A DNA stretch of 60,877 nucleotides from Methylococcaceae bacterium. GTDB taxonomy: Bacteria; Pseudomonadota; Gammaproteobacteria; Methylococcales; Methylomonadaceae. This document shows, piece after piece, positions 1-11,114 of this stretch. The translations under genes were made by a program, and so were the position numbers. Numbering within the stretch: position 1 is the first letter of the stretch; the number at the start of each line of letters is the position of its first letter. The DNA lies in the NCBI GenBank assembly GCA_005772825.1, contig SXIP01000062.1:1-60877 (forward strand), in the 5' to 3' direction. The notes under the pieces were generated by a model. The model did no database searches. It had not been told where the DNA came from and was given only the letters and a program-made list of their open reading frames with translations.

Positions 1-662
<662 letters not shown>

Positions 663-703
663 TGGCAAACTTTTTATTTAACGAACAACAATTGAGGATA
701 GCA

Positions 704-1051
704 ATGAGTTTCTTTATTTCTGACGCTTTAGCGGCTGCAGCACCCGCTGCCCAACAACCCGGCATTGAAGGCATGCTGTTTCCACTGGGCATCCTGGTAT
801 TTTTTTACTTTTTGTTTCTGCGTCCGCAAGCCAAGCGCGCCAAAGAGAAAAAGCAAATGATTTCCGCCATGACCAAGGGCTCTGAAGTGGTCACCGCCGG
901 CGGGATTTTAGGTAAAGTGGTTGATATGGATGACAATTTTTTAAAAATTGAAATTTGTGACGATACCTATATTCAAGTACAGCGTCATAGTATCGAAAGC
1001 ATGATGCCGAAAGGAACTTATAAGGCGATAACTAAAAAAGTTAAAGCTTAA
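704..1051 (+). CDS. yajC: Preprotein translocase subunit YajC
   Basis: YajC is a small inner-membrane partner of SecD and SecF that associates with the SecYEG channel. The 115-residue product has a single transmembrane segment at about residues 23-41 followed by FLRPQAKRAKEKK, the family signature, and a cytoplasmic domain. An in-frame ATG at 662 overlaps the tgt stop, but I prefer 704: it has a GAGG Shine-Dalgarno at 694-697 with ordinary spacing, and the protein then starts with a short N-terminus and has close to the usual length of about 110 residues. It lies between tgt and secD in the canonical order. Confidence 0.95.
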   Translation: MSFFISDALAAAAPAAQQPGIEGMLFPLGILVFFYFLFLRPQAKRAKEKKQMISAMTKGSEVVTAGGILGKVVDMDDNFLKIEICDDTYIQVQRHSIESMMPKGTYKAITKKVKA

Positions 1052-1114
1052 TGTGATAACGCTTAGCTGAGTGCTGTTTAGGCAACGACACGGCTTAATT
1101 GTTGGAAGAACATA

Positions 1115-2962
1115 ATGCAAAACCATTACCCACTCTGGAAGAATATCTTAATTCTGACTGTTTTTTTTATCTCGTTGGTTTACGCGCTACCGAATTTGTA
1201 CGGTGAAGACCCTTCTGTACAAGTCTCCTCGACACAAGCAGGAAAATTGACTCAGGAAAAAGCCAGCGAAATTGAGTCCGCTATTAAAACCCTTGGCGTT
1301 GGTGTCAAGGCATTCGAGTATAAAGACGGTCGTGTGTTGGCGCGTTTCGCCAATACCGATGATCAGCTAAAATCTGCTGACTTGCTCCGGGATAAGATGG
1401 GCAGCGATTATACGGTTGCCTTAAATCTGGCGCCGACAACACCCAATTGGTTAAGAGCCATAGGCGCCGACGCCATGTATCTGGGTCTGGATTTACGGGG
1501 TGGTGTGCATTTCTTGCTGGAAGTGGATATGGATGCTGCCGTCAAGCAGGCTGAAGATCGTTATAACGATGATGTTCGTTTGGCGTTAAGAGCGGCAAAA
1601 ATACGCTATTTGTCGGTTAATAAAGACAGTGGCTATATTAAAGTCACACTGAAATCAGCCGATGACAAGCCTGCGCTGATGACAGTATTGAATAAAGATT
1701 TTCGGGTTCTGGATATTACCGAACCGGAAGTCAAAGACCAGGTCTGGTTGAAAATTTCTGAATTAGAACAAAAAGAGATCAGAAAATTCGCCGTGGCTCA
1801 AAACATGACCACCTTGCGTAATCGTGTCAACGAACTGGGCGTTGCGGAACCTGTAATTCAGCAACAAGGCATCAACCGCATTATGGTGCAGTTGCCCGGT
1901 GTGCAGGATACCACCCGCGCCAAGGAAATTCTGGGTACTACGGCGACATTGGAATATCGCCTGGTTGATGTGGAGCATGATGTACAAAAAGCCGTTGAGG
2001 GGCATGTGCCGGTCGGTAGCCGTTTATATTATGAAAAAAACGGCAATCCGATATTGCTGGATCGTCGCGTTATCGTGACCGGCGACCAAATTGTCGATGC
2101 GTCTTCAGGCATGGACCAGGACGGCAGGGCGGCGGTATTTATCTCGCTGAACGGAGTCGGCGCATCGAAAATGGGTAAACTCACCCAAGCCAATATCGGC
2201 AAGCCGATGGCGGTGGTCTTTATTGAGTATAAGGTGGATACCAAAATAGTTAACGGTCAAAAAGTGCGTCATAAGGAGAAAGTGGAAAAAGTCATTAGTG
2301 TGGCGACTATCCAGGGCGTATTCAGCAAGCGTTTTCAGACAACCGGATTGGACGGTCCACAGGAAGCGCGTAACCTGTCATTGTTATTAAGAGCGGGCGC
2401 ATTGGCCGCCCCGGTTGATATTGTTGAAGAGCGTACTGTAGGTCCAAGCCTGGGTCAGGACAATATTAATAAAGGCTTCCTGTCCTTCGTAGTCGGCTTC
2501 GTGCTGGTCGTGTTGTTTATGGCGGTTTATTACCGGTTGTTCGGTATGATTGCCAATCTGGCGCTGGCGTTTAACGTGGTGATTGTTGTCGCCATTTTGT
2601 CATTGTTACAGGCGACGCTGACTTTGCCGGGTATTGCCGGTATCATTTTGACCGTGGGTATGTCGGTAGATGCCAACGTATTGATTTTTGAGCGTATTAA
2701 AGAAGAAATTAAGAATGGCAATACGCCGCAAACCAGTATATTCATTGGTTACGAGAAGGCCTTTGCGACCATTCTTGACTCACATTTTACTAATCTTGTA
2801 GTCGCTGTCGTGTTATTCGCTTTCGGAACGGGTTCTGTTAAAGGTTTTGCCGTGACGCTGATTATCGGTATTTTATCTTCCATGTTTACCGCCATTACCG
2901 GTACGCGGATGATTATTAACTGGATATACGGTAACCGCAGGGTTGAAAAATTATCTATTTAG
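1115..2962 (+). CDS. secD: Protein translocase subunit SecD
   Basis: SecD is a proton-driven inner-membrane protein that pulls exported proteins across the membrane on the periplasmic side. At 615 residues it has the family's usual length. The sequence shows an N-terminal membrane helix at about residues 9-28, the conserved GLDLRGGVHFLLEVD segment at the start of the large periplasmic domain, and a C-terminal block of membrane helices with the RND-type motif GMSVDANVLIFERIKEE. The start ATG at 1115 is preceded by GGAAG. The gene is followed by secF after a 92-base gap that contains a palindromic element. There is nothing odd in the protein. Confidence 0.97.
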   Translation: MQNHYPLWKNILILTVFFISLVYALPNLYGEDPSVQVSSTQAGKLTQEKASEIESAIKTLGVGVKAFEYKDGRVLARFANTDDQLKSADLLRDKMGSDYTVALNLAPTTPNWLRAIGADAMYLGLDLRGGVHFLLEVDMDAAVKQAEDRYNDDVRLALRAAKIRYLSVNKDSGYIKVTLKSADDKPALMTVLNKDFRVLDITEPEVKDQVWLKISELEQKEIRKFAVAQNMTTLRNRVNELGVAEPVIQQQGINRIMVQLPGVQDTTRAKEILGTTATLEYRLVDVEHDVQKAVEGHVPVGSRLYYEKNGNPILLDRRVIVTGDQIVDASSGMDQDGRAAVFISLNGVGASKMGKLTQANIGKPMAVVFIEYKVDTKIVNGQKVRHKEKVEKVISVATIQGVFSKRFQTTGLDGPQEARNLSLLLRAGALAAPVDIVEERTVGPSLGQDNINKGFLSFVVGFVLVVLFMAVYYRLFGMIANLALAFNVVIVVAILSLLQATLTLPGIAGIILTVGMSVDANVLIFERIKEEIKNGNTPQTSIFIGYEKAFATILDSHFTNLVVAVVLFAFGTGSVKGFAVTLIIGILSSMFTAITGTRMIINWIYGNRRVEKLSI

Positions 2963-2963
2963 T

Positions 2964-3040
2964 GGGTAGGGCAATCCTTTGGGAATGCTCCTGGATGCAA
3001 GATAAAAAAACAAAAGGGCAGTCACAAGGATTGCCCCTAC
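2964..3040. repeat. Degenerate palindromic (REP-like) element between secD and secF
   Basis: The secD-secF gap carries a long imperfect inverted repeat. The left arm GTAGGGCAATCCTT at 2966-2979 pairs with AAGGATTGCCCCTAC at 3026-3040, with one extra base in the right arm. The region between the arms is less symmetric. Palindromes of the type GTAGGGGCAA...TTGCCCCTAC occur as dispersed elements in many bacterial genomes, so this is probably an inserted REP/MITE-like unit. It could form a strong hairpin in the secDF mRNA and uncouple the two genes. Confidence 0.7.
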
Positions 3041-3054
3041 GAGAAGATTAAAAC

Positions 3055-3981
3055 ATGAAGACGACAAATATAAATTTTATAGGCAACCGCAACATAGCTC
3101 TGATATTTTCCGGTGTGTTGATGATTCTTTCGATAGCCTCGCTCGCTGTGCAGGGATTGAAAATGGGTATTGACTTTACCGGCGGTACGCTCATTGAAGT
3201 CGGTTACCAAAAAGCAGCCGATTTGACGGCCCTGCGTAATACCCTCGATGAGGCCGGTTTTAATGATGCGACCGTGCAGAATTTTGGCACGGCAAAAGAT
3301 GTGTTAATCCGTTTGAAGCTTCAGGAAGGCGTCAGTAGCGCCGATTTAAGCGCCAAAGTACTGGATGCGATCAATAAAAACACCGCAGAGCCTGCAAGTT
3401 TGCGACGGGTTGAATTCGTCGGCCCTCAGGTTGGTGATGACTTGGCTCAGGACGGTTTTCTGGCGTTGTTGTATTCGACCATCGGCATCCTGATTTACAT
3501 TGCCTGGCGATTTGAATGGAAATTCTCTTTGGGTGCAGTTATCGCGACATTTCATGATGTTATCGTGACGCTGGGATTATTTTCCGTTTTAAGAATGGAA
3601 TTTGACTTGACGGTATTGGCGGCGGTCCTTGCGCTGATCGGCTATTCATTGAACGATACCATTGTGGTTTATGACCGTATCCGGGAAAGTTTCAGATTGA
3701 TGAGAAACAAGTCAACCGAAGAAATCATGAATATCTCGATTAACGTGACCTTAAGCCGTACGATCATGACGTCCTTGACGGTCATCCTGGTGCTGGTTTC
3801 GCTGTTCTTTCTGGGTGGTGAAGTTATTCATGGATTTTCCGTCGTGCTGTTATTCGGTGTGGCTTTTGGTACCTATTCATCCATCTTTATCGCCAGCCCG
3901 ATGGCTTTAATGCTGGGCATCAGTCCTGAGGACTTGATGATTCCGGTAAAAGAAGGCGCAGAACTCGATAACCGGCCTTAA
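3055..3981 (+). CDS. secF: Protein translocase subunit SecF
   Basis: SecF pairs with SecD to form the proton-motive-force-driven export accessory complex in the inner membrane. The 308-residue product has an N-terminal helix at about residues 15-34, the short periplasmic domain opening with MGIDFTGGTLIEVGY, and the five-helix C-terminal block with ALIGYSLNDTIVVYDRIRE, the SecF counterpart of the SecD RND motif. The length is normal. The gene is separated from secD by the palindromic element, which is unusual because secD and secF are commonly only a few bases apart. Confidence 0.97.
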   Translation: MKTTNINFIGNRNIALIFSGVLMILSIASLAVQGLKMGIDFTGGTLIEVGYQKAADLTALRNTLDEAGFNDATVQNFGTAKDVLIRLKLQEGVSSADLSAKVLDAINKNTAEPASLRRVEFVGPQVGDDLAQDGFLALLYSTIGILIYIAWRFEWKFSLGAVIATFHDVIVTLGLFSVLRMEFDLTVLAAVLALIGYSLNDTIVVYDRIRESFRLMRNKSTEEIMNISINVTLSRTIMTSLTVILVLVSLFFLGGEVIHGFSVVLLFGVAFGTYSSIFIASPMALMLGISPEDLMIPVKEGAELDNRP

Positions 3982-4006
3982 TCTGATCAGGTTTCTTCGA
4001 AATACC

Positions 4007-4032
4007 GCGGCTGATCAGGTATAATCAGCCGC
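4007..4032. promoter_or_regulatory. Perfect 9-bp palindrome enclosing TATAAT, secF-ndk gap
   Basis: GCGGCTGAT at 4007-4015 and ATCAGCCGC at 4024-4032 form a perfect 9-bp stem with an 8-base loop. The sequence TATAAT (4020-4025), a perfect sigma-70 -10 hexamer, lies across the loop and right arm. No good -35 hexamer is visible at 17-18 bp. The 10-mer CTGATCAGGT occurs twice, at 3983-3992 and 4011-4020. The hairpin could end secDF transcription, or the site could be an ndk promoter overlapped by an operator; sequence alone does not decide. Confidence 0.5.
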
Positions 4033-4068
4033 TTACAACATTTATTCATACTAGGAGTTTTAAAACAC

Positions 4069-4500
4069 ATGGCGATAGAACGCACTTTCTCAATTATTAA
4101 ACCTGATGCGGTAGCAAAAAATGTGATCGGTGAAATTTACAGCCGTTTCGAAAAAAATGGTTTAAAAATCATTGCTGCAAAAATGCTGCATTTGACCCGC
4201 GAACAGGCGGAAGGTTTTTACGCGGAACACAGCGAGCGCGGTTTTTTTAACGATCTGATAGCCTTTATGATTTCAGGTCCCGTCATCATGCAAGTGCTCG
4301 AAGGCGAGAATGCAGTTCTTAAACATCGTGAAATAATGGGCGCCACCAACCCTAAAGAAGCGGCTCCAGGCACCATTCGCGCCGATTTTGCTTCCAGCAT
4401 TGATGAAAATGCTGTGCATGGCTCAGATGCCCTGGAAACAGCCAAAAGAGAAATCGCTTTCTTTTTCTCGGATAATGAACTTTGTGTTAGAACCCGTTAA
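4069..4500 (+). CDS. ndk: Nucleoside diphosphate kinase
   Basis: Ndk equalises nucleoside triphosphate pools by transferring the gamma phosphate through a phospho-histidine. The 143-residue product has the exact length of the Escherichia coli enzyme and starts [18 protein letters not shown]. The active-site histidine is in [16 protein letters not shown] (His at about residue 117). A Shine-Dalgarno AGGAG lies at 4053-4057. The 3' end overlaps the proposed rlmN start by 26 bases, so the two are probably translationally coupled. Confidence 0.97.
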   Translation: MAIERTFSIIKPDAVAKNVIGEIYSRFEKNGLKIIAAKMLHLTREQAEGFYAEHSERGFFNDLIAFMISGPVIMQVLEGENAVLKHREIMGATNPKEAAPGTIRADFASSIDENAVHGSDALETAKREIAFFFSDNELCVRTR

Positions 4501-5587
4501 GCAAAAACGAATTAACTTACTTGATTTCGACAGAAAAGGCTTGGCGGCTTTTTTTGTCGAGTTAGGCGAGAAACCGTTTCGAGCGACGCAATTGCTCAAA
4601 TGGATTTATCAGGAAGGCGTTGAAGACTTCGGCCTGATGACCAATTTGAGCAAGTCGTTACGCAGTTTTTTGAATGAAAATTGCACGATCGCCACTCCCG
4701 AGATTGTTGTCGAGCAAATCGCCAGCGACGGTACCTGCAAATGGGCGTTACAAACGCATTGCGGCAATCGAGTGGAAACCGTTTTTATTCCCGAAGAAGG
4801 TCGCGGCACCTTATGTGTGTCTTCTCAAATCGGCTGCGCGTTAGCTTGCACTTTTTGCTCTACTGCCCAGCAGGGTTTTAACCGCAACCTGAGTACCTCC
4901 GAAATTATCGGTCAGGTATATGTTGCGCAAAAGCGCTTGGGGCCGGAAAAGAAAATTACCAATGTCGTCATGATGGGCATGGGTGAACCGCTGCTTAATT
5001 TTGATAATGTGGTTGCCGCAATGAACCTGATGATGGACGATTTCACGTACGGTTTGTCCAAACGCCGCGTGACCATTAGTACTTCAGGTGTCGTGCCTGC
5101 CATGTATAGACTGACGCAAGTCTGCGATGTCAGTCTTGCCGTATCTTTACATGCGGTTACCGATGAGTTGAGAGACGTACTGGTTCCGATTAATAAAAAA
5201 TATCCATTAAAGGAATTGATGGAAGCGTGCCGGGATAACGCAAAGATAGCGCCGCGGCGTACCATTACCTTTGAGTATGTCATGCTGGCCGGGATTAATG
5301 ATTCAATGGATGATGCGCGCGGACTGATCAAGTTGTTAAAAACCGTCCCTGCAAAACTCAATCTGATTCCGTTTAACCCGTTTCCCTATTCCTCTTATTT
5401 ATGTTCCAGCAAGGAAACGATACTGCGTTTTAAAACGTTGTTAAACGATGCCGGAATAGTCACGACAGTCAGAAAAACACGCGGCGAAGATATTGATGCC
5501 GCTTGCGGTCAATTGGTTGGCCAAGTACAGGATAAAAGTCGCAGACACCTTAAACTAAAGTCAGTGGGTTCTGAACATGCAGCTTGA
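4475..5587 (+). CDS. rlmN: Dual-specificity 23S rRNA/tRNA (adenine-C2) methyltransferase RlmN
   Basis: RlmN is a radical-SAM enzyme that makes 2-methyladenosine at A2503 of 23S rRNA and A37 of some tRNAs. The cluster-binding motif [15 protein letters not shown] (C-x3-C-x2-C) is intact, as are the GEPLLN motif and the C-terminal [15 protein letters not shown] segment carrying a catalytic cysteine. The frame is open upstream to 4388, but the residues before [18 protein letters not shown] do not resemble the family, so I place the start at 4475, inside ndk; this gives 370 residues. The 3' end overlaps pilW by 11 bases. Confidence 0.95.
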   Translation: MNFVLEPVKQKRINLLDFDRKGLAAFFVELGEKPFRATQLLKWIYQEGVEDFGLMTNLSKSLRSFLNENCTIATPEIVVEQIASDGTCKWALQTHCGNRVETVFIPEEGRGTLCVSSQIGCALACTFCSTAQQGFNRNLSTSEIIGQVYVAQKRLGPEKKITNVVMMGMGEPLLNFDNVVAAMNLMMDDFTYGLSKRRVTISTSGVVPAMYRLTQVCDVSLAVSLHAVTDELRDVLVPINKKYPLKELMEACRDNAKIAPRRTITFEYVMLAGINDSMDDARGLIKLLKTVPAKLNLIPFNPFPYSSYLCSSKETILRFKTLLNDAGIVTTVRKTRGEDIDAACGQLVGQVQDKSRRHLKLKSVGSEHAA

Positions 5588-6332
5588 TACATCGAAACAG
5601 ATTAATCGGGTCGCCATTTGCCTGTGTGTGCTGGTTTTGACAGCTTGTGCGACATCGTCTGAAAGAAATAAGGACGATGCCGCTAATGTTTATCTGCAAT
5701 TGGGTGTGCGCTACCTGACCTTGAATAAACTGGAAGTTGCCAAAGAGAATCTGGAGCGGGCGTTAAACGATGACTCCAATAACGTTCAGGCGATTAATGC
5801 GATGGCGTTTTTGTACGAAAAGCTAAACAAATTCGACGAAGCCCGGAAATATTATGAGACGGCTTCAAGCTTGGCTCCGGATGATTTGGGCGTACAGAAT
5901 AACTTTGGCCGTTTTCTGTGCAATCGCGGTGATTTTCAAAAAGGCATCGCGTTACTGACCGGTGCGAGCACGAATCCTTTAAACGATCAGCAATGGTTGG
6001 CGTTAACCAATGCCGGCCGCTGTCATTTGGCCTTGAAACAGACGCAAAAAGCCAAAATCTACTTCAAGCAAGCCTTGCAAATGAATCCAGCCTATGCGCC
6101 GGCATTGCTTGAAATGCAGAAAATCAGTTATCAAAGCGGCGAGTATTGGGCCGCGAAAGGCTATTTGCAGAGATACCTGGCGGTTGCCGATCACACCTCG
6201 GAATCCTTATGGTTTGCCATATTAACGGAGCGTGACCTGGGCAATGAAAGCGAAGCTATGAAATACCAAAACCTTTTACTGGAAAAATATCCTCTTTCAA
6301 ACGAAGCAAAATTAATCAGACCCGTTCAATAA
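5577..6332 (+). CDS. pilW: Type IV pilus biogenesis/stability lipoprotein PilW (PilF)
   Basis: PilW/PilF is an outer-membrane lipoprotein that supports assembly of the PilQ secretin. The 251-residue product has a lipoprotein signal ending in LTAC, with the acylated cysteine at about residue 23, followed by a run of tetratricopeptide repeats, for example [17 protein letters not shown] and [20 protein letters not shown]. The start ATG overlaps the end of rlmN, and hisS follows; this rlmN-pilW-hisS arrangement is common in gammaproteobacteria. It is consistent with the Pil-Chp cluster about 10 kb downstream. Confidence 0.92.
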   Translation: MQLDTSKQINRVAICLCVLVLTACATSSERNKDDAANVYLQLGVRYLTLNKLEVAKENLERALNDDSNNVQAINAMAFLYEKLNKFDEARKYYETASSLAPDDLGVQNNFGRFLCNRGDFQKGIALLTGASTNPLNDQQWLALTNAGRCHLALKQTQKAKIYFKQALQMNPAYAPALLEMQKISYQSGEYWAAKGYLQRYLAVADHTSESLWFAILTERDLGNESEAMKYQNLLLEKYPLSNEAKLIRPVQ

Positions 6333-6354
6333 CGATGGGTTGATTGCAATTAAC

Positions 6355-7635
6355 ATGGCAAAAAATATTCAAGCAATTCGCGGGATGCACGATGTGTTGC
6401 CCGAGCAGACGCCGCTTTGGCAATATGCGGAAAAAATTATCCAAGAAGTACTTGGTGCTTACGGTTATAGTGAAATCCGCTTACCTGTTTTAGAAAAGAC
6501 AGAACTTTTTAAACGCTCTATCGGTGAAGTTACCGATATCGTTGAAAAGGAAATGTATACCTTCGACGACAGGAACGGCGATTCTCTAACATTACGCCCG
6601 GAAGGTACGGCGGGTTGTCTTAGAGCCTGTTTAGAACATGGTTTATTGCATAACCAGGTGCATCGATTATGGTATTACGGTCCCATGTATCGTCATGAGC
6701 GTCCGCAAAAAGGCCGCTATCGCCAGTTTATCCAGCTAGGCGTTGAAACCTACGGCATGTCGGGGCCCGATATCGATGCCGAGCTGATCCTGATCATGGA
6801 TCGCCTGTGGAAGAGACTGGGTATCCGCGACAAGGTCAAGCTGCAATTGAATTCCTTAGGCACCATTCACGAGCGCAATATTTATCGCGACTGTTTGGTC
6901 AGTTATTTCCAGCAACATCTCGATCAACTGGATGAGGATAGTTTGCGTCGCTTGCAGTCCAATCCGTTGCGAATTCTGGATACCAAAAATCCTGCGATGC
7001 AGGCTGTTGTCGCCAATGCGCCTGAATTAAAGGATTTTTTGGGTACCGATAGCGCCGAGCATTTCAAGGCGATAACCACGATACTGGATAATCTCGGCAT
7101 AAGCTACGAACTCAATTCCCGCTTGGTGCGCGGACTCGATTATTACAGCAAGACCGTTTTCGAATGGGTGACCGATGAACTGGGGTCCCAGGGTACGGTT
7201 TGCGCGGGCGGTCGGTACGACAGCCTGATAGAGCAGCTGGGCGGCAAAGCCAATCATGCGGTGGGTTTTGCAATGGGTATCGAACGCTTGCTGGCCCTGG
7301 TGGAAACCCTTGATAATCTCCAGCTGCCGAAACCGGTTGATGTATACCTGATTCGTGTCGGTGAGAGCGCCCAACAGGAAGGCTTGCGTCTTGCGGAAAT
7401 GATCAGGGATCAGGTGCCGGGATTAAGATTGCAGGTGTGCGCGGATGGCGGCAGTTTCAAAAGTCAGTTTAAAAAAGCCGATAAAATAGGCGCCGATTAT
7501 GCCGTTATTCTGGGTGACGATGAAGTCAGTCGCGGCGTGGTCGGTATTAAATCGCTGCGAATTCAGCAAGAACAGCAGACGCTGACACCTTCCCAGGCAG
7601 TTACATTTTTGCAAGACTATTTGCGATCAAGATAA
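6355..7635 (+). CDS. hisS: Histidyl-tRNA synthetase
   Basis: HisS charges tRNA-His. It is a class II aminoacyl-tRNA synthetase of 426 residues. Visible motifs are the N-terminal [12 protein letters not shown], motif 2 around [19 protein letters not shown], the histidine-binding loop [15 protein letters not shown] and motif 3 in [14 protein letters not shown], followed by an anticodon-binding domain. A TTG 15 bases upstream is in frame, but ATG 6355 gives the family's typical [10 protein letters not shown] start. The gene lies 22 bases after pilW and probably belongs to the same transcript. Confidence 0.97.
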   Translation: MAKNIQAIRGMHDVLPEQTPLWQYAEKIIQEVLGAYGYSEIRLPVLEKTELFKRSIGEVTDIVEKEMYTFDDRNGDSLTLRPEGTAGCLRACLEHGLLHNQVHRLWYYGPMYRHERPQKGRYRQFIQLGVETYGMSGPDIDAELILIMDRLWKRLGIRDKVKLQLNSLGTIHERNIYRDCLVSYFQQHLDQLDEDSLRRLQSNPLRILDTKNPAMQAVVANAPELKDFLGTDSAEHFKAITTILDNLGISYELNSRLVRGLDYYSKTVFEWVTDELGSQGTVCAGGRYDSLIEQLGGKANHAVGFAMGIERLLALVETLDNLQLPKPVDVYLIRVGESAQQEGLRLAEMIRDQVPGLRLQVCADGGSFKSQFKKADKIGADYAVILGDDEVSRGVVGIKSLRIQQEQQTLTPSQAVTFLQDYLRSR

Positions 7636-7753
7636 TCAGGTAACAGGACAATCATTAGCACGCCGATGGATCAAGATAAGGTAAATCTGTTGCCTACGTG
7701 TCGCGTCCTTTGGGCTGTTTTTAATAATCAACACATATTTATAGAGAAAATCC

Positions 7754-8401
7754 GTGGAAATTTACGATACAGAAGAAGAACAGCTTGAGGCATTAAAAAG
7801 ATGGTGGAAAGAAAACGGCAAATCAGCGCTTGTCGGATTAGGGTTGGGGGTTGCCGTTATCCTGGGTTGGAATTATTGGCAGGAATACAAGAAAGGACAG
7901 GCTGAGCAGGCGTCAGCCTTATACGATCAGTTACTGAAAGCCGCCCAGACTGATAAAAAAGATACCGCATTAAAACTCGCCGAACGTATACAGAGCCAGT
8001 TTTCTTCGACTGAATATGCGGCATACAGTGGCCTTTTACAGGCCAAAATGAAGGTTGAGCAAGGAGACGTTGCGGCGGCAAGAAAGATTTTTGAAAAAAT
8101 CGGTTCGGAGTCGAATAAGGAATTGGCTAATATTGCCAAGATCAGGCTGGTGCGCCTGATGATGGCGAATAAGGAATATGAGCAGGCCTTGCAAATCATT
8201 AATGAAGTTGATCCTTCGACATCGGTCAGTTTCTCGGGTAATTATGATGAATTGGTCGGCGATTTGTATGTGGCGCTGGATCGTCTGGACCAAGCAAGAA
8301 CTTCATATCAAAACGCCTTAAGAAACGGCTATCAATCGCAGTTTTTACAACTTAAGATTGATGACCTGACCGCGCATGAAAAGGTAGAAATTCAAAAATA
8401 A
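7754..8401 (+). CDS. yfgM: YfgM family ancillary SecYEG translocon subunit
   Basis: YfgM is an inner-membrane protein with a periplasmic TPR domain that sits beside SecYEG and hands secreted proteins to periplasmic chaperones. The product is 215 residues and begins, at a GTG codon, with MEIYDTEEEQLEALKRWWKE, close to the E. coli protein. A membrane helix follows at about residues 24-42 (ALVGLGLGVAVILGWNYW), then helical repeats. Its stop codon shares one base with the bamB start, so coupling is likely. Together with secDF and bamB the region is rich in envelope-biogenesis genes. Confidence 0.93.
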   Translation: MEIYDTEEEQLEALKRWWKENGKSALVGLGLGVAVILGWNYWQEYKKGQAEQASALYDQLLKAAQTDKKDTALKLAERIQSQFSSTEYAAYSGLLQAKMKVEQGDVAAARKIFEKIGSESNKELANIAKIRLVRLMMANKEYEQALQIINEVDPSTSVSFSGNYDELVGDLYVALDRLDQARTSYQNALRNGYQSQFLQLKIDDLTAHEKVEIQK

Positions 8402-9603
8402 TGCGCTTCATAACTTGTTTATTGCTTAGCTTCGCGTTGTTGGTATTGTCCGGCTGCGCCGGTCTTGATGTTGCCAAGGAGGCTTATTCAGGGATTTCGA
8501 ATTACTTTCACGGCGGTGAAGATAACTCTGATCCGCCGGCGGCATTGGTTGAATATACCCCGGAAATCGAGATTTCTGTGCTGTGGAAGGAATCGGTCGG
8601 GGTCGGCGCGGACGAACAGTCGTTGAAACTGGTGCCGGCAATCGGTAATGGAAGAATACTGGCCGCTGATAGAAATGGGCTGGTGCAGGCCAGGGATTTA
8701 AAGACCGGAGACTTGGTCTGGGAAGCAGACACAGAGGTGCATTTTTCCGGTGGCCCGGCTTTGGGCGCGGGAACCGTTATTTTAGGTTCCAGCGATGCGG
8801 AAGTGGTGGCCCTGAATAGCGAGAACGGCACATTACTCTGGAAGTCCTCAGTATCCAGCGAGGTGCTTTCGGTACCCGTTGTCGGCAACGGTATTGTTGT
8901 AGTTCGAACCAATGACGGCGGGGTTATCGCGTTCAACGAGAAAACCGGGGCGAAGTTATGGAGTTATGAAGTCACGCTGCCGACATTAAGTATACGCGGA
9001 ACCGGCGCCCCCATTATTGTTGAGGATAATGTGATTGACGGCTACGATAACGGCAAATTAATGGCGCTGCGCCTGACCGACGGTAAATATGCCTGGGAAA
9101 CCAGTATCGCCATTCCGCAAGGACGCTCTGAGGTTGAGCGTCTGGTGGATCTGGATGTCGATCCGATAGAAACCGGAGGCGTTATTTATGTCGCCAGTTA
9201 TCACGGCGGCGTTTGCGCTGTCTCTGAATTGGATGGTGAAGTCTTGTGGCGCAATGAGACTATTTCTTCGCATAGCGGTTTGAGCCATGATTTCCGTTAT
9301 CTGTATTTGTCCGATTCCGAAAGCCATGTCTGGCAATTAGATCAGCGTAGCGGTGCTTCGTTGTGGAAACAAAAAGACTTGCATCAACGAAGACTGACCG
9401 CTCCGGCCGCTTACGAGAACTATGTTGTGGCGGGCGATTTTGAAGGTTATGTGCATTGGCTGGGTAATAGCGACGGCAGGCAATTGGCCCGCATCCAGAT
9501 TGCCGACAGCCCAATTGATGCCAAACCTGTCGTCGTAGACAATACCGTTTATATTTACGCAAAAGACGGCACTCTTGCCGCCTTACAAGCCCGATTACCT
9601 TAA
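8401..9603 (+). CDS. bamB: Outer membrane protein assembly factor BamB
   Basis: BamB is the beta-propeller lipoprotein of the BAM complex that inserts outer-membrane proteins. The 400-residue product has a signal peptide ending LVLSGC, with the acylated cysteine at about residue 19, followed by eight-bladed PQQ/WD-like repeats, seen as recurring G.l.W.......sgP and G...W blocks such as [20 protein letters not shown]. Spacing to der is two bases, the order conserved in gammaproteobacteria. The start overlaps the yfgM stop by one base (TAATG). Confidence 0.96.
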   Translation: MRFITCLLLSFALLVLSGCAGLDVAKEAYSGISNYFHGGEDNSDPPAALVEYTPEIEISVLWKESVGVGADEQSLKLVPAIGNGRILAADRNGLVQARDLKTGDLVWEADTEVHFSGGPALGAGTVILGSSDAEVVALNSENGTLLWKSSVSSEVLSVPVVGNGIVVVRTNDGGVIAFNEKTGAKLWSYEVTLPTLSIRGTGAPIIVEDNVIDGYDNGKLMALRLTDGKYAWETSIAIPQGRSEVERLVDLDVDPIETGGVIYVASYHGGVCAVSELDGEVLWRNETISSHSGLSHDFRYLYLSDSESHVWQLDQRSGASLWKQKDLHQRRLTAPAAYENYVVAGDFEGYVHWLGNSDGRQLARIQIADSPIDAKPVVVDNTVYIYAKDGTLAALQARLP

Positions 9604-9605
9604 TC

Positions 9606-11000
9606 ATGTTACCAGTCATAGCCCTCGTAGGGCGCCCCAATGTCGGCAAGTCCACATTATTCAATTATTTAACCCGTAGCCGTGAAGCGTTGGTTGCCGA
9701 TTACCCCGGATTAACCCGCGATCGGCAATACGGCCGTGTCAAGCACGGTAGTCGCCCCTGCCTGGTCGTTGACACCGGCGGTATCGCCGATGATGCGGAA
9801 GGTATCGAAAGCTTTTCCAGAAAACAGGTGCAAATTGCTTTGGAAGAGGCCGATGTGGTGTGCTTTATGGTCGATGCGCGTGAGGGTCTCAGCGCATCGG
9901 ATAAAGTCATTGCCGATAGCCTTAGAAAACTGGCGAAACCGGTTATCCTGGTCACCAATAAAGTAGACGGCATCGATGCCAATCTGGCGGCCAGTGATTT
10001 CTACTCCCTGGCGCTGGGCGAGCCTGTGCAGATAGCCGCTTCTCATGGCAGGGGCGTGCCGGAATTGCTGGACCGTGTCGGCCAGTTGCTGCCTGCCGGG
10101 ATAGACGATGTTGAGGATGACTCCCGTAAGGGGATAGGTATTGCCGTAGTCGGGCGGCCCAATGTCGGCAAGTCTACTCTGGTCAATCGCCTGCTGGGTG
10201 AAGAAAGGGTTATTGTTTTTGATGAACCCGGCACTACGCGCGACAGTATTTATATTCCTTTCGAACGCAACGGCAAGCAGTTTACCCTGATCGACACGGC
10301 CGGTATGCGCCGCCGTTCCAAAATATCGGAAACGATTGAGAAATTCAGTGTGATTAAATCCCTGCAAGCGATTGAAAAATCGCATGTGGTTATTTACCTG
10401 ATTGATGCCAGCGAAGGTATTACCGATCAGGATGCGCATTTACTCGGCTTGGTATTGGAAGCGGGCAGGGCGCTGATTATCGGTCTCAATAAATGGGACG
10501 GCTTGACGATAGCGCAGAAAGAAACCGTTAAACGGCAACTGGATGTCAAACTGTCGTTTCTTGAGTTTGCCGAAAAACATCCAATTTCCGCGTTACACGG
10601 CAGCGGTGTCGGCAAATTGTTTGATATGGTGCATAAGTTATACGAATCGGCCATGATAGACATGTCCACGCCGACCTTGACCCGCATCATAAAAGAAGCC
10701 ACGGACGCGCATCAGCCGCCTTTGGTCAATGGTCGTCGCATCAAGCTGAAATACGCGCATCAGGGCGGGCGCAATCCACCCATTATCGTTATACACGGCG
10801 TACAAACCGATGCCTTGCCGACGTCCTATAAACGTTATCTGACGAACTATTTCCGTGACAAACTGAATTTGTCGGGAACGCCGATACGTCTGGAATTTAA
10901 ATCACCGGTCAATCCTTTTCACGGACAGAGAACCAAGCCTGTCGAATGGCAGGTGGAAAAGCGTAAGCGCCTGATGAAACGGGATAAAAACAAAAAATAA
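9606..11000 (+). CDS. der: Ribosome biogenesis GTPase Der (EngA)
   Basis: Der is an essential double GTPase that acts on the 50S subunit during its assembly. The 464-residue protein carries two full G domains: [12 protein letters not shown] near the N-terminus with DTGGI and NKVDG, and a second [12 protein letters not shown] at about residues 184-195 with [11 protein letters not shown] and NKWDG. A C-terminal KH-like domain and a basic tail ([13 protein letters not shown]) follow. Length and motif order are typical. It closes the ndk-to-der run. Confidence 0.98.
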   Translation: MLPVIALVGRPNVGKSTLFNYLTRSREALVADYPGLTRDRQYGRVKHGSRPCLVVDTGGIADDAEGIESFSRKQVQIALEEADVVCFMVDAREGLSASDKVIADSLRKLAKPVILVTNKVDGIDANLAASDFYSLALGEPVQIAASHGRGVPELLDRVGQLLPAGIDDVEDDSRKGIGIAVVGRPNVGKSTLVNRLLGEERVIVFDEPGTTRDSIYIPFERNGKQFTLIDTAGMRRRSKISETIEKFSVIKSLQAIEKSHVVIYLIDASEGITDQDAHLLGLVLEAGRALIIGLNKWDGLTIAQKETVKRQLDVKLSFLEFAEKHPISALHGSGVGKLFDMVHKLYESAMIDMSTPTLTRIIKEATDAHQPPLVNGRRIKLKYAHQGGRNPPIIVIHGVQTDALPTSYKRYLTNYFRDKLNLSGTPIRLEFKSPVNPFHGQRTKPVEWQVEKRKRLMKRDKNKK

Positions 11001-11114
11001 AAACTTTCGGGAGCTGGTGTTTTTAAGGCGAAGCATGAAACAACACACGTTGCGCCCTTCGTGATAACGCCGTTTAACCTGATCTATTAGTCAACATAAC
11101 AACACGATATATCT

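Noticed and set aside
8426-8936. Long - strand frames across bamB
   Set aside because: Serine/threonine/proline-rich translations are mirror products of the bamB codons.
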